Below are positions 25,501 to 38,677 of a DNA stretch of 64,000 nt, one piece after another. This stretch comes from Pipra filicauda (taxonomy: Eukaryota > Chordata > Aves > Passeriformes > Pipridae): positions 248,001 to 312,000 of the forward strand of contig NW_024104304.1 of NCBI RefSeq assembly GCF_003945595.2, read 5' to 3'. Each line of letters begins with the position of its first letter. The first letter of the stretch is position 1. Both the position numbers and the translations under genes were made by a program. Below the pieces are notes generated by a model. The model saw only the letters and a program-made list of their open reading frames with translations. It did not search any database and was not told where the DNA came from.

Positions 25501-28500
25501 AGATACTTCTCTCTCATGGTGTTTCGTAGTTTGGAAACTGAAGGAAAATTTTTTCTTTCAAAAAAACAAGAATAACCTTCTGTTTAGTCCAGTGGTAGTG
25601 GTCCACATCCTGCCTGAGTCATAGTTGAGCACTTTTATTTGACTGCAGGAGTTCCCTAGCCATCATTATAATTTTTCCAGGAGCAATATCAATCAGCGGG
25701 CTGTGGAGTTACTGACTTTCTTAATCACAGCAGCTGACTAGAAGATGTTTAATTGGGCAATGAAAAACATTAATTAATCAGAAGAAACTGACAGGTCCTG
25801 TTCTGTGAAACCTCTGAAGCCTGGCAGGTAGAAACACTGCTAGATTCAGACTCTTTCAGCCAAAGGATGGAATTGTAACCCCATTTCTCATCAGTGATGG
25901 GTTCATTTTATACTCTGGAATTCAAAATTAAATCTCTGCTCTCTCTAAGCATTAAGATGGAGTCATCTGTGAATATGCTGAGAAGTAAAATTTGTGATAC
26001 GTGAGCAACTTTGAAATCATAAGATTAAATCTGTAGGAATTTTCTATACTGCATTCAGTTGAGTATGGAGTCAAAAAATCTGTGCTTTAGAGTTAACCTT
26101 CTAAAAATGCATTTAGCTATATAAATTCCTCTTTAACCTCAGTTATCCCAGTTCTTAAGTAACTAAACAATTTGTCAGGAAGGTCATTCATTGTCTGGTT
26201 ACAGCAAAAAGTTGACTTAAAATTTTCAAAATTTTAGAGATCTTGTAATGACATGTTAGAAGTGAATTATCACACATACTGTATATAAATCTGTTTTGGA
26301 TTAATATTTGATTTTTCTGTCTTCTACTTTAAATCATTATACTGCATGATAAAAAGGATACATCGAACAGAAAAGCAAGCATATTATTTTATTATTTAGT
26401 ACTGAAGTATAAAACTATAAGAAAATGTCACTGAGAGTTTGTTGGGATGCAGCCAACTCATCACTGCAAAAATAAAAACAGATCACAAATACAAGGGAAT
26501 CTGTAAAATAACTATAGCTAGTTTTAGATAACAGCATCCTTCCACTCCTTCAATAACCTTCAAGTTGGGAACTTACAGGGAACTTTCAGTGAGTTCCATG
26601 TGGCAAATGTAATCTCAGGAGAGGACAACATATGGAAACATGGATGTGAATTTTTTTTTGTCTTTTAGAATTACCTGCTGGAAAATGGTATACATTTTTC
26701 TTGCCTCTCGCTTTAAAATATTTGTAGTTTTTCAGAAAGGTGAAAGCGATCAGGACTGCACTGGCACTATTTAATAGTGATAAAGCACATGAAGTCTAAT
26801 AGTTGCCTTTGTATTCATTAATACAATAATACTACTGAAGGCCTTCTCAGAGTTCAGACAGTACATATATTTTGTAAATTGTTTATCTTTTACATATTTA
26901 AACTAGAAACGTTCTGTGCTCAAGTGAAAAACCAAGGATACAGTCTGAACTGTACTATACTCACATTAAAATGATGAGCATCTTTCAGAAAGAGAAAAAA
27001 AGGTCTGTTAACACTCTTAGGCAAGAATGGATTAATTTTTATCTTAATCTGGTTTATAGAAAAGCATTTCCTCTTCTTTGATGTGGTATATGCTAAGTGA
27101 AAACATCATGCTCTACCCATCAGACTCATGCAAGTGGTCACTCTTTCTTTTGCACTGATGTTACAAAAGGAGATAGCCTGCATGGCTGGAAGGTATCCAT
27201 GATATTAAACAGTTCATGGGGCTGTGAAGTGCTGAGAGCAATCATGCAGAGCAACAGGCCACAGGAATGCAAATCATCCACAAAGCCAAAAGTGGAGCTA
27301 GCAGGTGGCCTCTCCTATTCATCTGATGTCAACACACTGTTCAGATCAAGCCCTTTTAACATCTGGGTAGGCCCACTATTGCTTTTAATTAAATATAATA
27401 CAGCCATTCAATGTTCTTGCATACATGAAAATCACACAGTAAAAAGCATATCTTCTGCACACTGAGGGTCACTATAGTTATATAAATAAATAGTACAATT
27501 TAACTTAGATTGTGAGGTAGTTTAAATTTCATATGCTTTCTGTATTCTAGTCAGTTAGAACCTCTTTGACATTTCAGTGACTGACCATATTTCCATGGAA
27601 AATGTTCCTGCTCCTTCAGAGGATTTAGAAGAGGGGGGGAAAAGCCTTGTAATTAACTTTTTCTACCTTTGAAACATTTCCACTGTAAAAGATTCTGAAC
27701 AGAAACATTTGTTCTCAAAATTAGTTTACAGAGAGACTTTAACTGTGTTAACATATAAGCCATGGAAACTGTCATAATATCTAATTAAATTATTACTGAT
27801 GTTCCAATCAGTAGCAAAAAAACATCTGTAACTGTAATTCTACTACAGAGAAAGTATAATTAAATCAATTCAGTAATGGGTAGCAAACTATTGCAGAAAT
27901 ATACTGCAATGCTTTAGAAAGCTGGAATGCTTCAAATATCTTTTACAAGTGTAATAAACCTTTTTTTTTTTTAAGTGGGAACAAGAATATTCTTCTGAAG
28001 ACCCTTTATTAGGATTTAATTTCAATGCATTTATGATTACATTAGTTCTTCTGTCTGAAACAGACTGGAAAAAATAACTTCCATCATTCAGAGCCCAGGG
28101 TAGAAAAGCCCATAAGCATGTTTTCGGTCTATGTCTGTGGAGAGCAAATGGTAACAGCATGCTTCATTTTGATTTCAGGAGATAAGCAAAGTAAAGCACA
28201 CAGTGGAGTGTTTTCTTGAGTGGAAACATTTTCCGGAATTGGAGCCAGAAATGTGTGACAAAGCTGAAGTGCATTATTGTAAAAAATTGGGAAAATAGAT
28301 GACTTGGGAGGAAAGTAATGGGATGTGAAGCATTTAATGTAAGGTCACAAGGTCAACTGTTGGTAATGGACTGAGAGTTTTAACGTGAATGATGTCTGCT
28401 CGGTAGCTCTGTGTAAAGAGAGATAGATGTCCAAGCCCTAATGGGCAGATGTGATCATCCCAGAAGTCCATCACAGTTGCCTTTTTCTATTTCTCCAGTC

Positions 28501-28838
28501 AGAATAGACTGCATCCATCTGGAATCTCAGTCTGTGATGCTCTTTTCCATCCATACTGAGTAGAATGATGTTTGGAAAGAAGCTTTGCCTAAATTGGTCT
28601 ATATTCTAATTATACTCATAACATGGATATTTGCTCTCCCTCCTCCAAAGCTGAAATTATTACTGAAACAAAATGTTCTCAGTAAGAGACAATAAAACCA
28701 GAAACACATCAAACTTCTGCCTCAGCCACTCTTAATTACAGATGTCAGAGGTTGAATTATAAGCAATAATAGTTTTTTACTTCCTTGGACATGCTATCCA
28801 TCCACAAATTCCATTTCATTACTTCAGGTGTTCAGTAG

Positions 28839-29262
28839 AGTCATTCATGGTTAGGCTTGGCGAACGAAGATTTAGGAAGGGCTCTACCCACATTTGTTGC
28901 AAGCGTATTGGTGGCTAAAAAGGTCAATACTAGATAGGCACGTCTGGTTGCAAAAGGCACAGCAGAAGGACTCCTTAGGTGGTAGATTCTGTAAGACACG
29001 ATTCTTTCTGCGTTGTCTTTTCTCCTCAAGGGTGATCCTGTGTGCTTTCTCAAAAGCATCCACAGTGTTATAGATGGTGTGTCTCCAGGCCTCCCAATTG
29101 GAGGCCAGAGTAGACCAGTTATGATGATCAATATGGCCAAGGCTGAGATGTTGTTTCAGGGAGTCCTTGTATCTCCTCTTTGGGGCTCCTCTCTTGTGGC
29201 AGCCGGTGGCAAGTTCACCATAAAGCAAGATCTTAGGGAGGCAGTGGTCCTTCATGTTCAAT
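28839..29262 (-). mobile_element. 3' end of a non-CR1 LINE (5'-truncated)
   Basis: On the minus strand this encodes the C-terminal tail of a non-LTR retrotransposon ORF2, followed by about 45 bp of 3' UTR ending near CCTAACCATGAATGA. The right edge corresponds to the position just after the reverse transcriptase, where the family reads R-M-x-D-x-R-L-P-K. It is clearly different from CR1, whose C-terminal region is seen at 47.6-48.2 kb. I recognise the tail type from animal LINEs outside birds but cannot fix the family; AviRTE, an L2/CR1-group relative or another ancient LINE all remain open. No poly(A) tail or target duplication was found. Confidence 0.7.
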
Positions 29263-29267
29263 AGCAT
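28884..29267 (-). pseudogene. ORF2 C-terminal fragment with zinc-finger-like tail (open, 127 codons)
   Basis: The frame stays open through the whole LINE fragment and stops just after the last conserved motif. Near residues 10-35 it shows LPKILLYGEL, then G-x-x-K-R-G-A-P-K-R-R-Y-K-D, a signature of LINE ORF2 tails. Around residues 50-62 is a W-x-x-L-A-x-x-x-x-x-W-R motif, followed by a basic EEKRQRRKNR stretch. It ends with C-x2-C-x3-C and H-x3-C-x2-C spacing resembling the usual terminal zinc finger. The endonuclease and reverse transcriptase domains are absent, so it cannot be autonomous. The lack of frameshifts and stops is unusual for old bird LINE debris. It may reflect recent insertion, or less likely retention as a host exon. 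The first few residues probably read into flanking DNA. Confidence 0.6.
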
Positions 29268-29706
29268 ATATTACAAATAAACAACGTCTAGTTTTCATTC
29301 ATTATTCTGATATAAAACCCCATATGTCTACTAACAGTCACACCATGTACAAGAAAATGGTACCTCAATAGCACTTTCAGAGCAAACGTCAGGTTTCAGC
29401 TGCATAATTTCTGTTGATTTGCAGAAGACTATATGCCTAAAATCCCTATTAAATGCTTTCAAATTTATGACTATGTAACATTTCCCAGTGTTAACTTAGT
29501 CTAACTGTAGGCAAAAATATGTGGTCCAAATATGTGTCTGTGGCTGTGCAAATAAGAAATTTATTGGTCTGCTAGAAGAAAGGAAGTTTAGACAGTGTTG
29601 CTCCTACTGAGGTCATTGGCAAAACTTCCATTTACTCCACTTGCCACCATTAGGTCTGCAGGAAAAGAGATTTTCTTTCTCTTTTTTGTAAATAATTCTA
29701 CCATGG
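29263..29706. other. Intergenic, nothing recognised
   Basis: This short AT-rich stretch lies between the LINE tail and the GT-rich minisatellite. No open frame or repeat of note was found. Confidence 0.5.
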
Positions 29707-29794
29707 AATGGATTCAATTGGGTTGGATTAGATTAGGTTGGATTGGATGAGATTGGATTGGGTTGCGTTGGGTTGGGTTGGGTTGTGTTGGGCG
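29707..29794 (+). repeat. TTGGA/TTGGG minisatellite with G-quadruplex motif
   Basis: This is a degenerate pentamer array: TTGGA and TAGAT/TAGGT variants on the left give way to TTGGG units on the right. From about 29759 the plus strand has GGG runs separated by loops of 7, 2, 2 and 7 nt, which satisfies the canonical G-quadruplex pattern. It resembles but is not the telomere hexamer (TTAGGG). Confidence 0.85.
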
Positions 29795-31910
29795 TAGTTG
29801 CCTGAATTGAAGAGAGAGGAGGTGGAGAGAAACTGTAGCTTTACTGCAGGCCGGGAGGCATCACGCTGAATAGAGATCTGCCTCTTCAGCTGATGGCTAT
29901 TAAAGAAAAAATATGTAACAATAATGCAAATTACTGCATTCTGATCATCTGGCAGCTGTTATTAGGCAACAAGAGCCAACAGATTTACAAACTGCATAGT
30001 TAAGGAACAGCTATATGTGGTTATGCAGATCAGACACTAGCACTGAAGCATTTTGATGTTGTATAAACAGAAAAAGGACACTGTCCCATGTAATTTTGAT
30101 AATTGCATAAAATCTCCACAGTTTTCCATGCTGAAAACATCTGTTTCATATATTATTAAACATTTCTTTTTGAACATAAGGGAATTTAAATATATACACT
30201 TAATGAAAGATCTTATCTGATGACTGTCTTTTATGACCTTTTTTACCCAAATATGCTTTCTATAGTTTGCAATCTCTTCAACAAAGACAGAAACATCATC
30301 TGAAGTAATTAAATGAAAATAAGTGTTTACTGAAGTATAGCTTTGCAAAATTTTGAAATCAGAGAAAGACGGCAAAAGTTCCAAAAGCTCCAGATTTGTC
30401 TTAATTAGTAAACCAATTTGACAATTGTAAACCTATTCAGAATGTTTCTGTTATGTCTTGTAATGAAGCGTAGTGGTTTTGAAAATAAATCATTAGAATA
30501 ATTTTCATAAATCTTAGGAGTTCATTTTAAAACCCCACTAAAATACTTCTCCTACCAATCTGTTTCTTAAAAGTCTTACAGTCACATTAAAAGAAAATGG
30601 TATTTTGGAAGCCATGTCCAGAGTGCAGATATTCCACCTCCACTTTGTAAGAAAATTCAGCATTTTTTGTGAAATTATTGGTCTCCCTTAGGCACTTCAA
30701 TAAAATGTGTAGGGTTTCAGACTTATTATGTTGAAGTATCTACACTTTTTTTTGTATACGTTTCATATGGGAAGTAATTATGTTTTGGAGGTATTGTCTC
30801 TGTTAAATACTTAGTGGCCTATTGTACGTCTGTCAAATCTATTTTGCAAATATGATATTCTTTGGAGGAATTCTGAGGCACTCATACAGATTTCAGCTGG
30901 ATTAAGTGCTGTAATGAAAGTGCTGCCTAAGTGTATTTTATCCTACGATAAGTACTTATTTCAGAATCCAATTATACCTGTAGGAATATATTCTATGTCT
31001 GATTATCTGGGAATGCCAAAGATATATAGTGTTTTGGCAGAATAACTACAACTCTGCTGACTAAGTTAATGCTTTTGAAGAGGTGATTGGGTGAAAGTAT
31101 TATACACAACCTGAATTTCCTCCTCCGGTCTACCAAACAATGGCATTTACTTGATGGAAGTGAGAACGAGAAGGCTGGTCCTCTCTCATGTGCTCTTCTT
31201 AGCTTGTCCTCTACAGATATATGATTGGAAATGTAGCTGCTATACCTTTTTAAATTGCAGCTTAAGGAAAATAAGAAAAAAGAGTATGGTGGTCAGGGCT
31301 AAGTAGCTCAATAAAAGCTAGGCTAAGATCCTCCTGCAGTACAAACAAGAATGAAGGAAAAAGAGAAAGAAATTGGTAGGCAGAAGGATGGGTTGCCTTA
31401 TTATTTCATTGTGAATGTTTTTTAAGAAGTAGCAATCTTGAATTTTTACTCTGTGTTGGATTAACAGTGATTAAGAACAATAAATAACATTTCTCTTTGG
31501 ATTTGTTGCCATTTACATCATTCTCACCTAATGAGAATTCACTGATAGTGTCTTCCCCTTTGAGTGGTAGCAAGTTCTTTTGATGATGTCTTGATGTACA
31601 TTCAATAGCATTTCACTTTTACTGGTTCATTGGCTACGTGAAGACCTCACATTCAAACAAATTCAATTTACAATCAGTTTGAAATTAATTTAGTTGTTTT
31701 GTTTAGATATTGGCTTTATGAGCCATTTAGGACAGATTATGTTGTTATTTATCTTTTTTATTATCTGTAAATGTTAAATGATTCTTATAAATTTGCAAAA
31801 TAGTTTTTATCAAAATAACATTACTTTTAGTATTAAATATATTGCTGTTGTGCACATAAAGAACAATATATACAAAATCTGACTGAGAATGTAATTACAG
31901 TTAAATAGCA
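29795..31910. other. Intergenic, nothing recognised
   Basis: AT-rich DNA with no exon, RNA gene or classifiable transposon. The longest open frame (30037-30384 minus, 115 codons) has no recognisable motif. Confidence 0.45.
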
Positions 31911-31964
31911 TTATAATTTTATTTATAATTATTTATAATTTATTTATAATTATTTATAATTTTG
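31911..31964. repeat. AT-rich tandem repeat, unit about 10 bp
   Basis: This holds about five imperfect copies of ATTTATAATT, some with an extra T. Being pure A/T, it is likely unstable and easily unwound. It looks like a simple local expansion. Confidence 0.8.
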
Positions 31965-33394
31965 CACCTTTTAATCCTTAAGCAGCTTTACTCTTCATTA
32001 CTTTTGTCTTTATTATTGACCTTTCCTTTTGTCTTTATTAAAAACAAACTAACACATTCCTTTATTATCATTCTGGCATCTTGATACAGTGAAACATTTT
32101 AAACTTTTAAAAGTTTTACAATGTGTTATATGATAGTTCCCACACCAAATTGCCCACGTCTTATCTTTAAAAAAGTTTAGAAAACTGTATATTTAGCAGA
32201 TATCCAAAACCACTTACAGACAAGCTTAGAATAGATCTCCAACAGATTCCTTAGTCTGTGATTTTCAAAAATATGGAGGAAGGATTTTAGGCAGACTGTA
32301 GGTGTTTATTAGATCAATGCTGTTAGGAATAACAGACACATTTTTAGGAACACAGGAACTAGTTGATCTGAAATGCAGGCAGCAAACTTCAAGCTAATTG
32401 CAGAATGATTTTAACTTTATTAATTTAACTGAATTAATTAAATTGCTTAGACCATTTGAATAAGGAGGATGCCAGCAACAGGAAAACTTGTCAAGTTTGT
32501 TGTCCTGAAAGAGCCAAGAGACATTTTAGGGAAATATGTTCTCCTAAGGATTGTAATTCAAAGTTACAGGGATTTTTTGAATGTAGTTGAAATAGAATGG
32601 AGAACATTCTATTCTACATATTACAGTGAACAACTGCTCTCCTAAGATTCCTCCAACACCTCCTTGCCGAAAGCAAGCCAATGGTTCTGTCAGGCAGGTG
32701 CTTAAAGAGACCTTTCTAATATATTCAGGATATCGAAATGCCAGGTGTACGGGGAAGAAAATAGTTTGGAAAGCAGTATAAGGGCATGCAGAGATGAGTT
32801 TTTCTCCAGTTGATCCTCCACATCTGTGCAATTCGAACTCCAGTAGAGTGTAATGATGTTCTCTTGTTTGGGCACGTTCTGAGAGGAGCATGTTGATGTG
32901 GCTTAACTACATCTGACTTACAGGTGCCAGTTTTAGGAAATGGAATTCATAACACTCTGCATTCTCTATAGAATCAAGTGAGAAAGTGAGCCTCCTTGGG
33001 AAGGTGTGGGTAACATCAGCCAACATGACTATGAGGGATACATCTAAAAGAGAGTGTTCGGGCTTCTGACCCTCACACATACTTCACCTGCTCTGTAAGA
33101 TGGATTCAGATGCTGCTGTCATCACCTAAAGCATTACATTTGCCCTTTGGATGCAAATGTTTGGCCTGTTCTTCAGATAAGGGGTGACAGTAGTAGTACC
33201 ACCATTCACATAGTATTCTACTGCCTAGGGTATGCAGCCAAGGTCCCACTTTAACCTCGGGTGACTTGGATCCTTATCTTCTTCCAGAGGATGAAACCAT
33301 TTAGATACTGTCCTGCTGAAGCTGCACTGCTGGACTGCCAAGAGTACAAATTTTGGAACCTAAAGGAGTTATGTTTCTTAAAATAACAGTGATG
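31965..33394. other. Intergenic, nothing recognised
   Basis: No gene or classifiable repeat was recognised. The open frame at 32544-32891 minus (115 codons) shows no family resemblance. Confidence 0.45.
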
Positions 33395-33579
33395 AGACAG
33401 TGAAACATTGCTCAGAGAAGCTGTGGATGCCCCATCCCTGGAAGTGTTTATCGCCAGGCTGGATGAGGCTTTGAGCAACCTGGTCTAGTGGAAGGTGTCC
33501 CTGCCCATCTGCCATGGGGTTTAGAACTAGATTATTTTTAAGGTTCCTCCCAACCAAAACAATTCTATGATTGTATGAG
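33395..33579 (+). mobile_element. CR1 LINE 3'-end fragment
   Basis: This is sense-strand CR1 3' UTR, about 185 bp. It opens with CAGAGAAGCTGTGGATGCCC, followed by the blocks for CATCCCTGGAAGTGTT, GGCTGGATGAGGCTTTGAGC, AACCTGGTCTAGTGGAAGG and TGTCCCTGCCCAT. It ends AATTCTATGATTGTATGA, a diverged copy of the CR1 3' terminal short repeat. It is heavily 5'-truncated and non-coding. Confidence 0.93.
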
Positions 33580-36500
33580 TGCTCAGTACATAAGATCAAG
33601 AACGTGATTGCATTTTTCATCTATATGCTTTACACTACACTGACAGAAGACACTTTTGCTATCTTGATAGCAAAGACTAAACCAGATAGTTCATTATTAG
33701 ATTATGCTGATAGATTTGGCTAGAGAAATATTTCTTAAATCAGTGTACTGATGGTAATTTTTTCTTCCATGTGACTAGGCAGTGAATTTGACAAATATAA
33801 CCATCATCATTTTCACTTCACAAAGAGCTGTGTTATAACACAGATTACAAGAATCAGAGCACACTCCACTTAGTTCTATTGACATTACTAAAACCAGAAA
33901 ATGTGAGATGATGTCAGACAAAGTTCTATTAATTTTCAGATTATTAATACCTTTCGTTTTATAACTGTCTATGCTAATTCTATGGAAAAGAGTTTTGTTA
34001 AATTGAAGTTCTGTAAAAATTCCTATAAAAATTAGTAACTACATCAATTTGTAATCCGTTAAGGTAAAAATATCTATAGTGTTCAGAAATTAATCTGGCA
34101 ATAATGTGTTATCCTTTAACTAAAGAATTCAGTGCTTTGCTTCAAGATCTTAGTACTTCACTCATCCAAACTCCTACAAAGTCCTCAAGGTACGCAGAAT
34201 GATATATGGTGTTCTGAGCATGTGAATCGATGCGAGTTTTTTAGATGGGAAAAAGTGCTCAGAAGTATACTTTTATGGTCTACACTTCTTTACTCATGTA
34301 TAAGCAAACACAGATGAGCCCAACATTGTATATTCTCTTGGTGAAAGAGTATTATAATCAAGCTGATATTCTTCTCATTTATATAAGCATGGGCTTTTTT
34401 TTTCCTGTTTTGGAATCTTCTTAACTAACATAACCCATCTGTGACAGCTGCTGTTGATAAAAACTCACTGAAAGCTGCTCTGCTTGAAAACATCATGTGC
34501 TGATTTGGGGTTTGGTTCTTTTCTTTCCCAACACTAAAAAATTATTAGAAATGATTGATTGGCTTTTTAGTCTGGTTTTGCTTTGTATTATACAATTTTC
34601 TTCTGGTATGTTTGTAGGAAATCTTCATTTATTTTATTAAAATTCGTGACACTTACATGAAGAAAATGCCAAATAAAGTAAGAAAGTGCTTAAGTTATTA
34701 GGTTCATGAATGGCAATTCTAGAAAGAAGGAACAATCAAACTGAGGATTTTTTCAACAATTGGAAAATTATTTTAGGCAAATAATAGAGAGTTAATAATT
34801 AAAAAAAAATGGTTTAAGAAAATTTTGTAAAGCAGACACAGTAATAAAAGATTACATGTTAGGAAACAGAAAATAATGCACATTGTGATTAAGACTTTTG
34901 GAAAAAAAATCTGATCTTGGTTTGCATCAATGCAAACTATATAGTGTTTTCTATATTTATATTTTATAAACTCACATATTTCATATAAATACTAACAGGA
35001 TAGAAAAGCCTTTTGTTCTGGAATTTCCTAAATTCTGAGTATCTGAATACGGTATTGGATTACAATTCTTTTATGTATGAAGAAAGTCTGGGGTTTTCAT
35101 TTTAAAGGAAATTTAAAAAAAAAAAAAGAAAATTGAAGATAAAAGAGAAGAGAAACCTAATGTAACAGCCCTTTGATCTCTCACTACACCAGACAAAATT
35201 TCTTCCACTTGAACAAATGAAGTAACTTGATATCACACTTAGAGTGGTCTTCTTTGTTGATTATCACTAGAAGGAATAGGTCACCCTGTTAGCATTTGCT
35301 GATAGCAGCATGATAGCAGAGAGGAGTGTTGGGTTCTGGATGGAGAAGAATTGCCTTTCGTAAGGATGGACTATTCTGTCTATTGTGATGGACCCCTTTT
35401 GGCCCTTCTGAGATGCTTTGGTTTTGCCCTCTTCACAAATCTGAATATCTGAGTTTTGCAGTAAATACCTTAATTTTTTTATTCCACACAGAATCTTTGT
35501 CCTGGAGGGATTTGCAAAGCCCATCTGTCTGCTGTTCTGGTTAGAGAAGTAGCTGATTGGGCTTTTGAATGCTGAGAAACATCAAAGGAATGGCTACTAT
35601 GTGTGGGCAGATCAGGAAGAGTAGTAAATTCAGTACAGCAGAGAGAGCCAGCTCAGTGCGGTAATTTTGGTATAACTTTTTCCATTAGGTGCACAGATAT
35701 ATAATGCACATATTTGGGGACCCTAGATTGAGTGCTATATAGTATGGATGCAGCCAAGTCACTGGGTGTCAGAGCTAGAGGATGATCCCTGGCCCTCCTA
35801 AATCACTGAAAGATGGCCACCAGCATTTTGAGGCATGTCCTAAAGACTTGTAGGATGGGTGTCAGCCACATGAGTTTTGACAGCAGTACAGTCTGGAGTC
35901 CTGTCAATGAAGAGACACTAGAGTGCAGCTTGCAACCAATTCATGTTCCTTGAGGTGGCTGCAGCAACAGCAAACGAAGTTGCAGTTACAGGTCAGGTTG
36001 CAATTTCTGAGGTGTTGGCTTAAATCTCAGCAATATTTGAACACATTATCACTGAAAGAATATTCCTCTAGACCAGCAGCTGCCAGTATGCTAGCTACCA
36101 AGCTGGCAGTCATGCCTGCTACTGTGAAGGCATGAGTTCTCACCAGAGAGGTGTGCTTTTTAATGTGGGAAAAGTACTGCTTGTAAAGCAAAGTATTGGT
36201 GTCTTTAACTTTCAGGAAACTACTGAAGGGGCTTGCCTGAGAACTTCAAATAAATGTAAGGGGCACATGTCCCTTACAAATTTTTGAATCTGAGGTGAGT
36301 TGTTGACTTGAAACATTTCAGATCAAATAGTTCAATTTCAGCAACTGGAAGCTGAGTTTTGTAGTGGAAAGTTCCAGGAAACTTTAAATAAATAGAGCTG
36401 CCACCCCTGCTTGTAATAAAAATTGCACATCCACAAAAGCACACACATGCACTTCCTCAAAAACCTCATTTATGCCCACATGTCTGCTCCTGGACAGATC

Positions 36501-38669
36501 CAGCAGAGTTGGCCAGAGGCAGATGGGAAGAATAGAGAGTTATGAGAGCAAGTATGAATAGTCTGGAGTCAACCAGAAAATGAGACTCCCGCCTCTGCAG
36601 ATGTTGCTCACAGGTTGTGGCTGTGCAGCGTGTGTAAGTGATAAACTTGAGAGCTATGAGTAATTAGAATATCTTACAGGTTGTATGTGTGCAGACATGA
36701 CCAAAGGGCAGCAGCACAGGCCGGACACCAGTTCTGCTGATAATACAGCAGGTGGCATCATTCCTTCTCATCAGCACTGAATCAGCTTCTCTGTTATATT
36801 CCCTGACTGAATGCATAGCTGTCAAATAGGACAAGATCCTTCCCAAGACAGGAGTCAAGACACAGAGAGTGTTTCATTGCACCCCTTGACATCATTCCCA
36901 TTAGGCTAGCTGCCATTAAGTGTGGATAGAAATGTGAACTGTGCTTCTCAGAGAGTGGGTGGCCTATTTAATGCTTACAGTAGTGTGTGGTTATTAATGT
37001 ACCCTCTCAAAACAGAGGAAAACCGCTAAAGCTGCACATTGAGGAGTTTAGGGGGATCCCATAAACTGACAGCTTCAAGGAATTCTCTCTAATGAACATG
37101 GGTCCCTAAGAAACAAACCAAATAGTAATATATTATGAAAATTAAACCTACTTCATTAAAAGAAGGACTTTATGATCGTATTTGGACTATTTTTCGGGTT
37201 TCTTGGCTCACACTTTCCTTCCTGCTGTTCCAGACTTTCCCACAAGCACTGTCACAGCTATAGGCTTCAACAGCCCTTCATCTACTCTTGAGGTTCTTAT
37301 AATTTTTTTCCCCATTAAAAACTGCACATAGAGATCTTTACTAGTGCCAGTTTTTCTTTATTTTAATATAAAAAAGTAACTTAGACTGGGAAAACTTCTT
37401 TCTTGAAATGAGCAGTGACAGCAACAAATGCTAACATAGAAGGAGAAAATACCAAAAATATTCTTCTGTTTCTGTTTTGCACACTTTTTTTTCCCCCAGA
37501 CTTGCACTTATATTGCTTATTGTGTTTCTCTTTTTACAGTGGTGGGCTCACCTTCCTCACCATTCTGGTTTTCAGTCCCATAACTAATAAGTATGAGGGA
37601 AGAAAAAAATAAAAAAAAAGTAAAAAATATTTGGACAGTAGTCAGATCCATGGCTCAGAAAACAATCATTCTCTGCTTTGGGCAGTGGGGGATTAAAGAG
37701 TGGGTGGGTACTTGTTTGAGCTGTTTGAGGAATGTGTAGGTTCTATATGTTGGAACCAATAATCCATTTACTAGTACTTAAATTTGGCTATACAACAGTT
37801 GCTCTCCAAATAGCTAAGCAACAAATAGGGTGGGGGTATAACTTCAAACTTGTTCCTATAAATCATAAATAATGTGAGAGACTGTTCTAATACTCTGGTA
37901 CTTTGATAAATGGGCAAAAAAGGAAAAGAATCATCGTATTATGAATAGTTAAGTCTGCAATTGGTTGCATTTTAATACCAGAGGGCAGAATTGAAAAGAG
38001 GTATTTGCATATATTGTACTCTAATTATAAAACAAGATGTCTATTTAATTTCTTGTCTTCTAGGATCATGACAGAGTTAGCTTTTTGCTCCCTTCATAAA
38101 ACAAACTGTATAGAAGCATTGTCCACTGGTCTCTTGGAGACATTTAAAACAGCAGCAAATATCTAAACAATACTTTGTTCTCATAAGAGTAACAGCTGTT
38201 GTCAGGTCATATCTTTCCAGAAAAGACTGAAGACATTACATTCACAAAGATATGTTGAAACATTAAATATAACTTTGTATGCCTAAATGTGTTAACAATT
38301 TAACACCAAAGTGCTAAAAAGAACATCTTAGCAATAGTTTACAGCAGTAAGAAGGTGGGGGGGGGTTTTCCTTGAAATGTCCTGTTTCAGTCACCCTAAA
38401 AATATACATAAATCCTGATAAATTTATATAATAGCTTCATTTGATTTTCTTCAAGTCAAATTTTTCACAAAATATCTGGTGTGAAGAGCCTTCATCTGTT
38501 CTTTTTATCCAGTAGTTCAGGGGTTAAAGTACTAATCCAGGCAGTAGCTAATTAATTTTCTGGGTTCAAGTATTTTAACCCTTATCTTTAAAGAAGAGCT
38601 TGAAAGTTAGAAACCCTTCTGAAAGCAAGTGGGCAGACTCAGCTTCTTCTGTTGAAATGTTATTTTATG
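33580..38669. other. Intergenic, nothing recognised
   Basis: AT-rich DNA with only short open frames (up to 85 codons). A modest hairpin, TGTAAGGG (36255-36262) with CCCTTACA (36271-36278), is visible. Poly-purine tracts such as the A-rich run at 35116-35128 are ordinary. No exon or transposon could be assigned. Confidence 0.45.
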
Positions 38670-38677
38670 CTCTAGAT

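Larger units (their letters stand above)
13570..28838. other. Long AT-rich intergenic stretch, no gene recognised
   Basis: No exon, RNA gene or classifiable transposon was recognised here. Open frames reach only 122 codons (27097-27465 plus) and look like chance. Listed separately are a 23-nt A tract at 18631, an imperfect hairpin at 18665-18708 and a perfect 18-bp palindrome at 22505. Two segments with clustered homeodomain-type TAATTA/ATTAAT sites (about 16055-16115 and 25740-25780) could be conserved non-coding elements, but only cross-species alignment could show this. Confidence 0.45.

Noticed and set aside
29707..29794. Interstitial telomere repeat
   Set aside because: The units are TTGGG and TTGGA pentamers, not TTAGGG hexamers.
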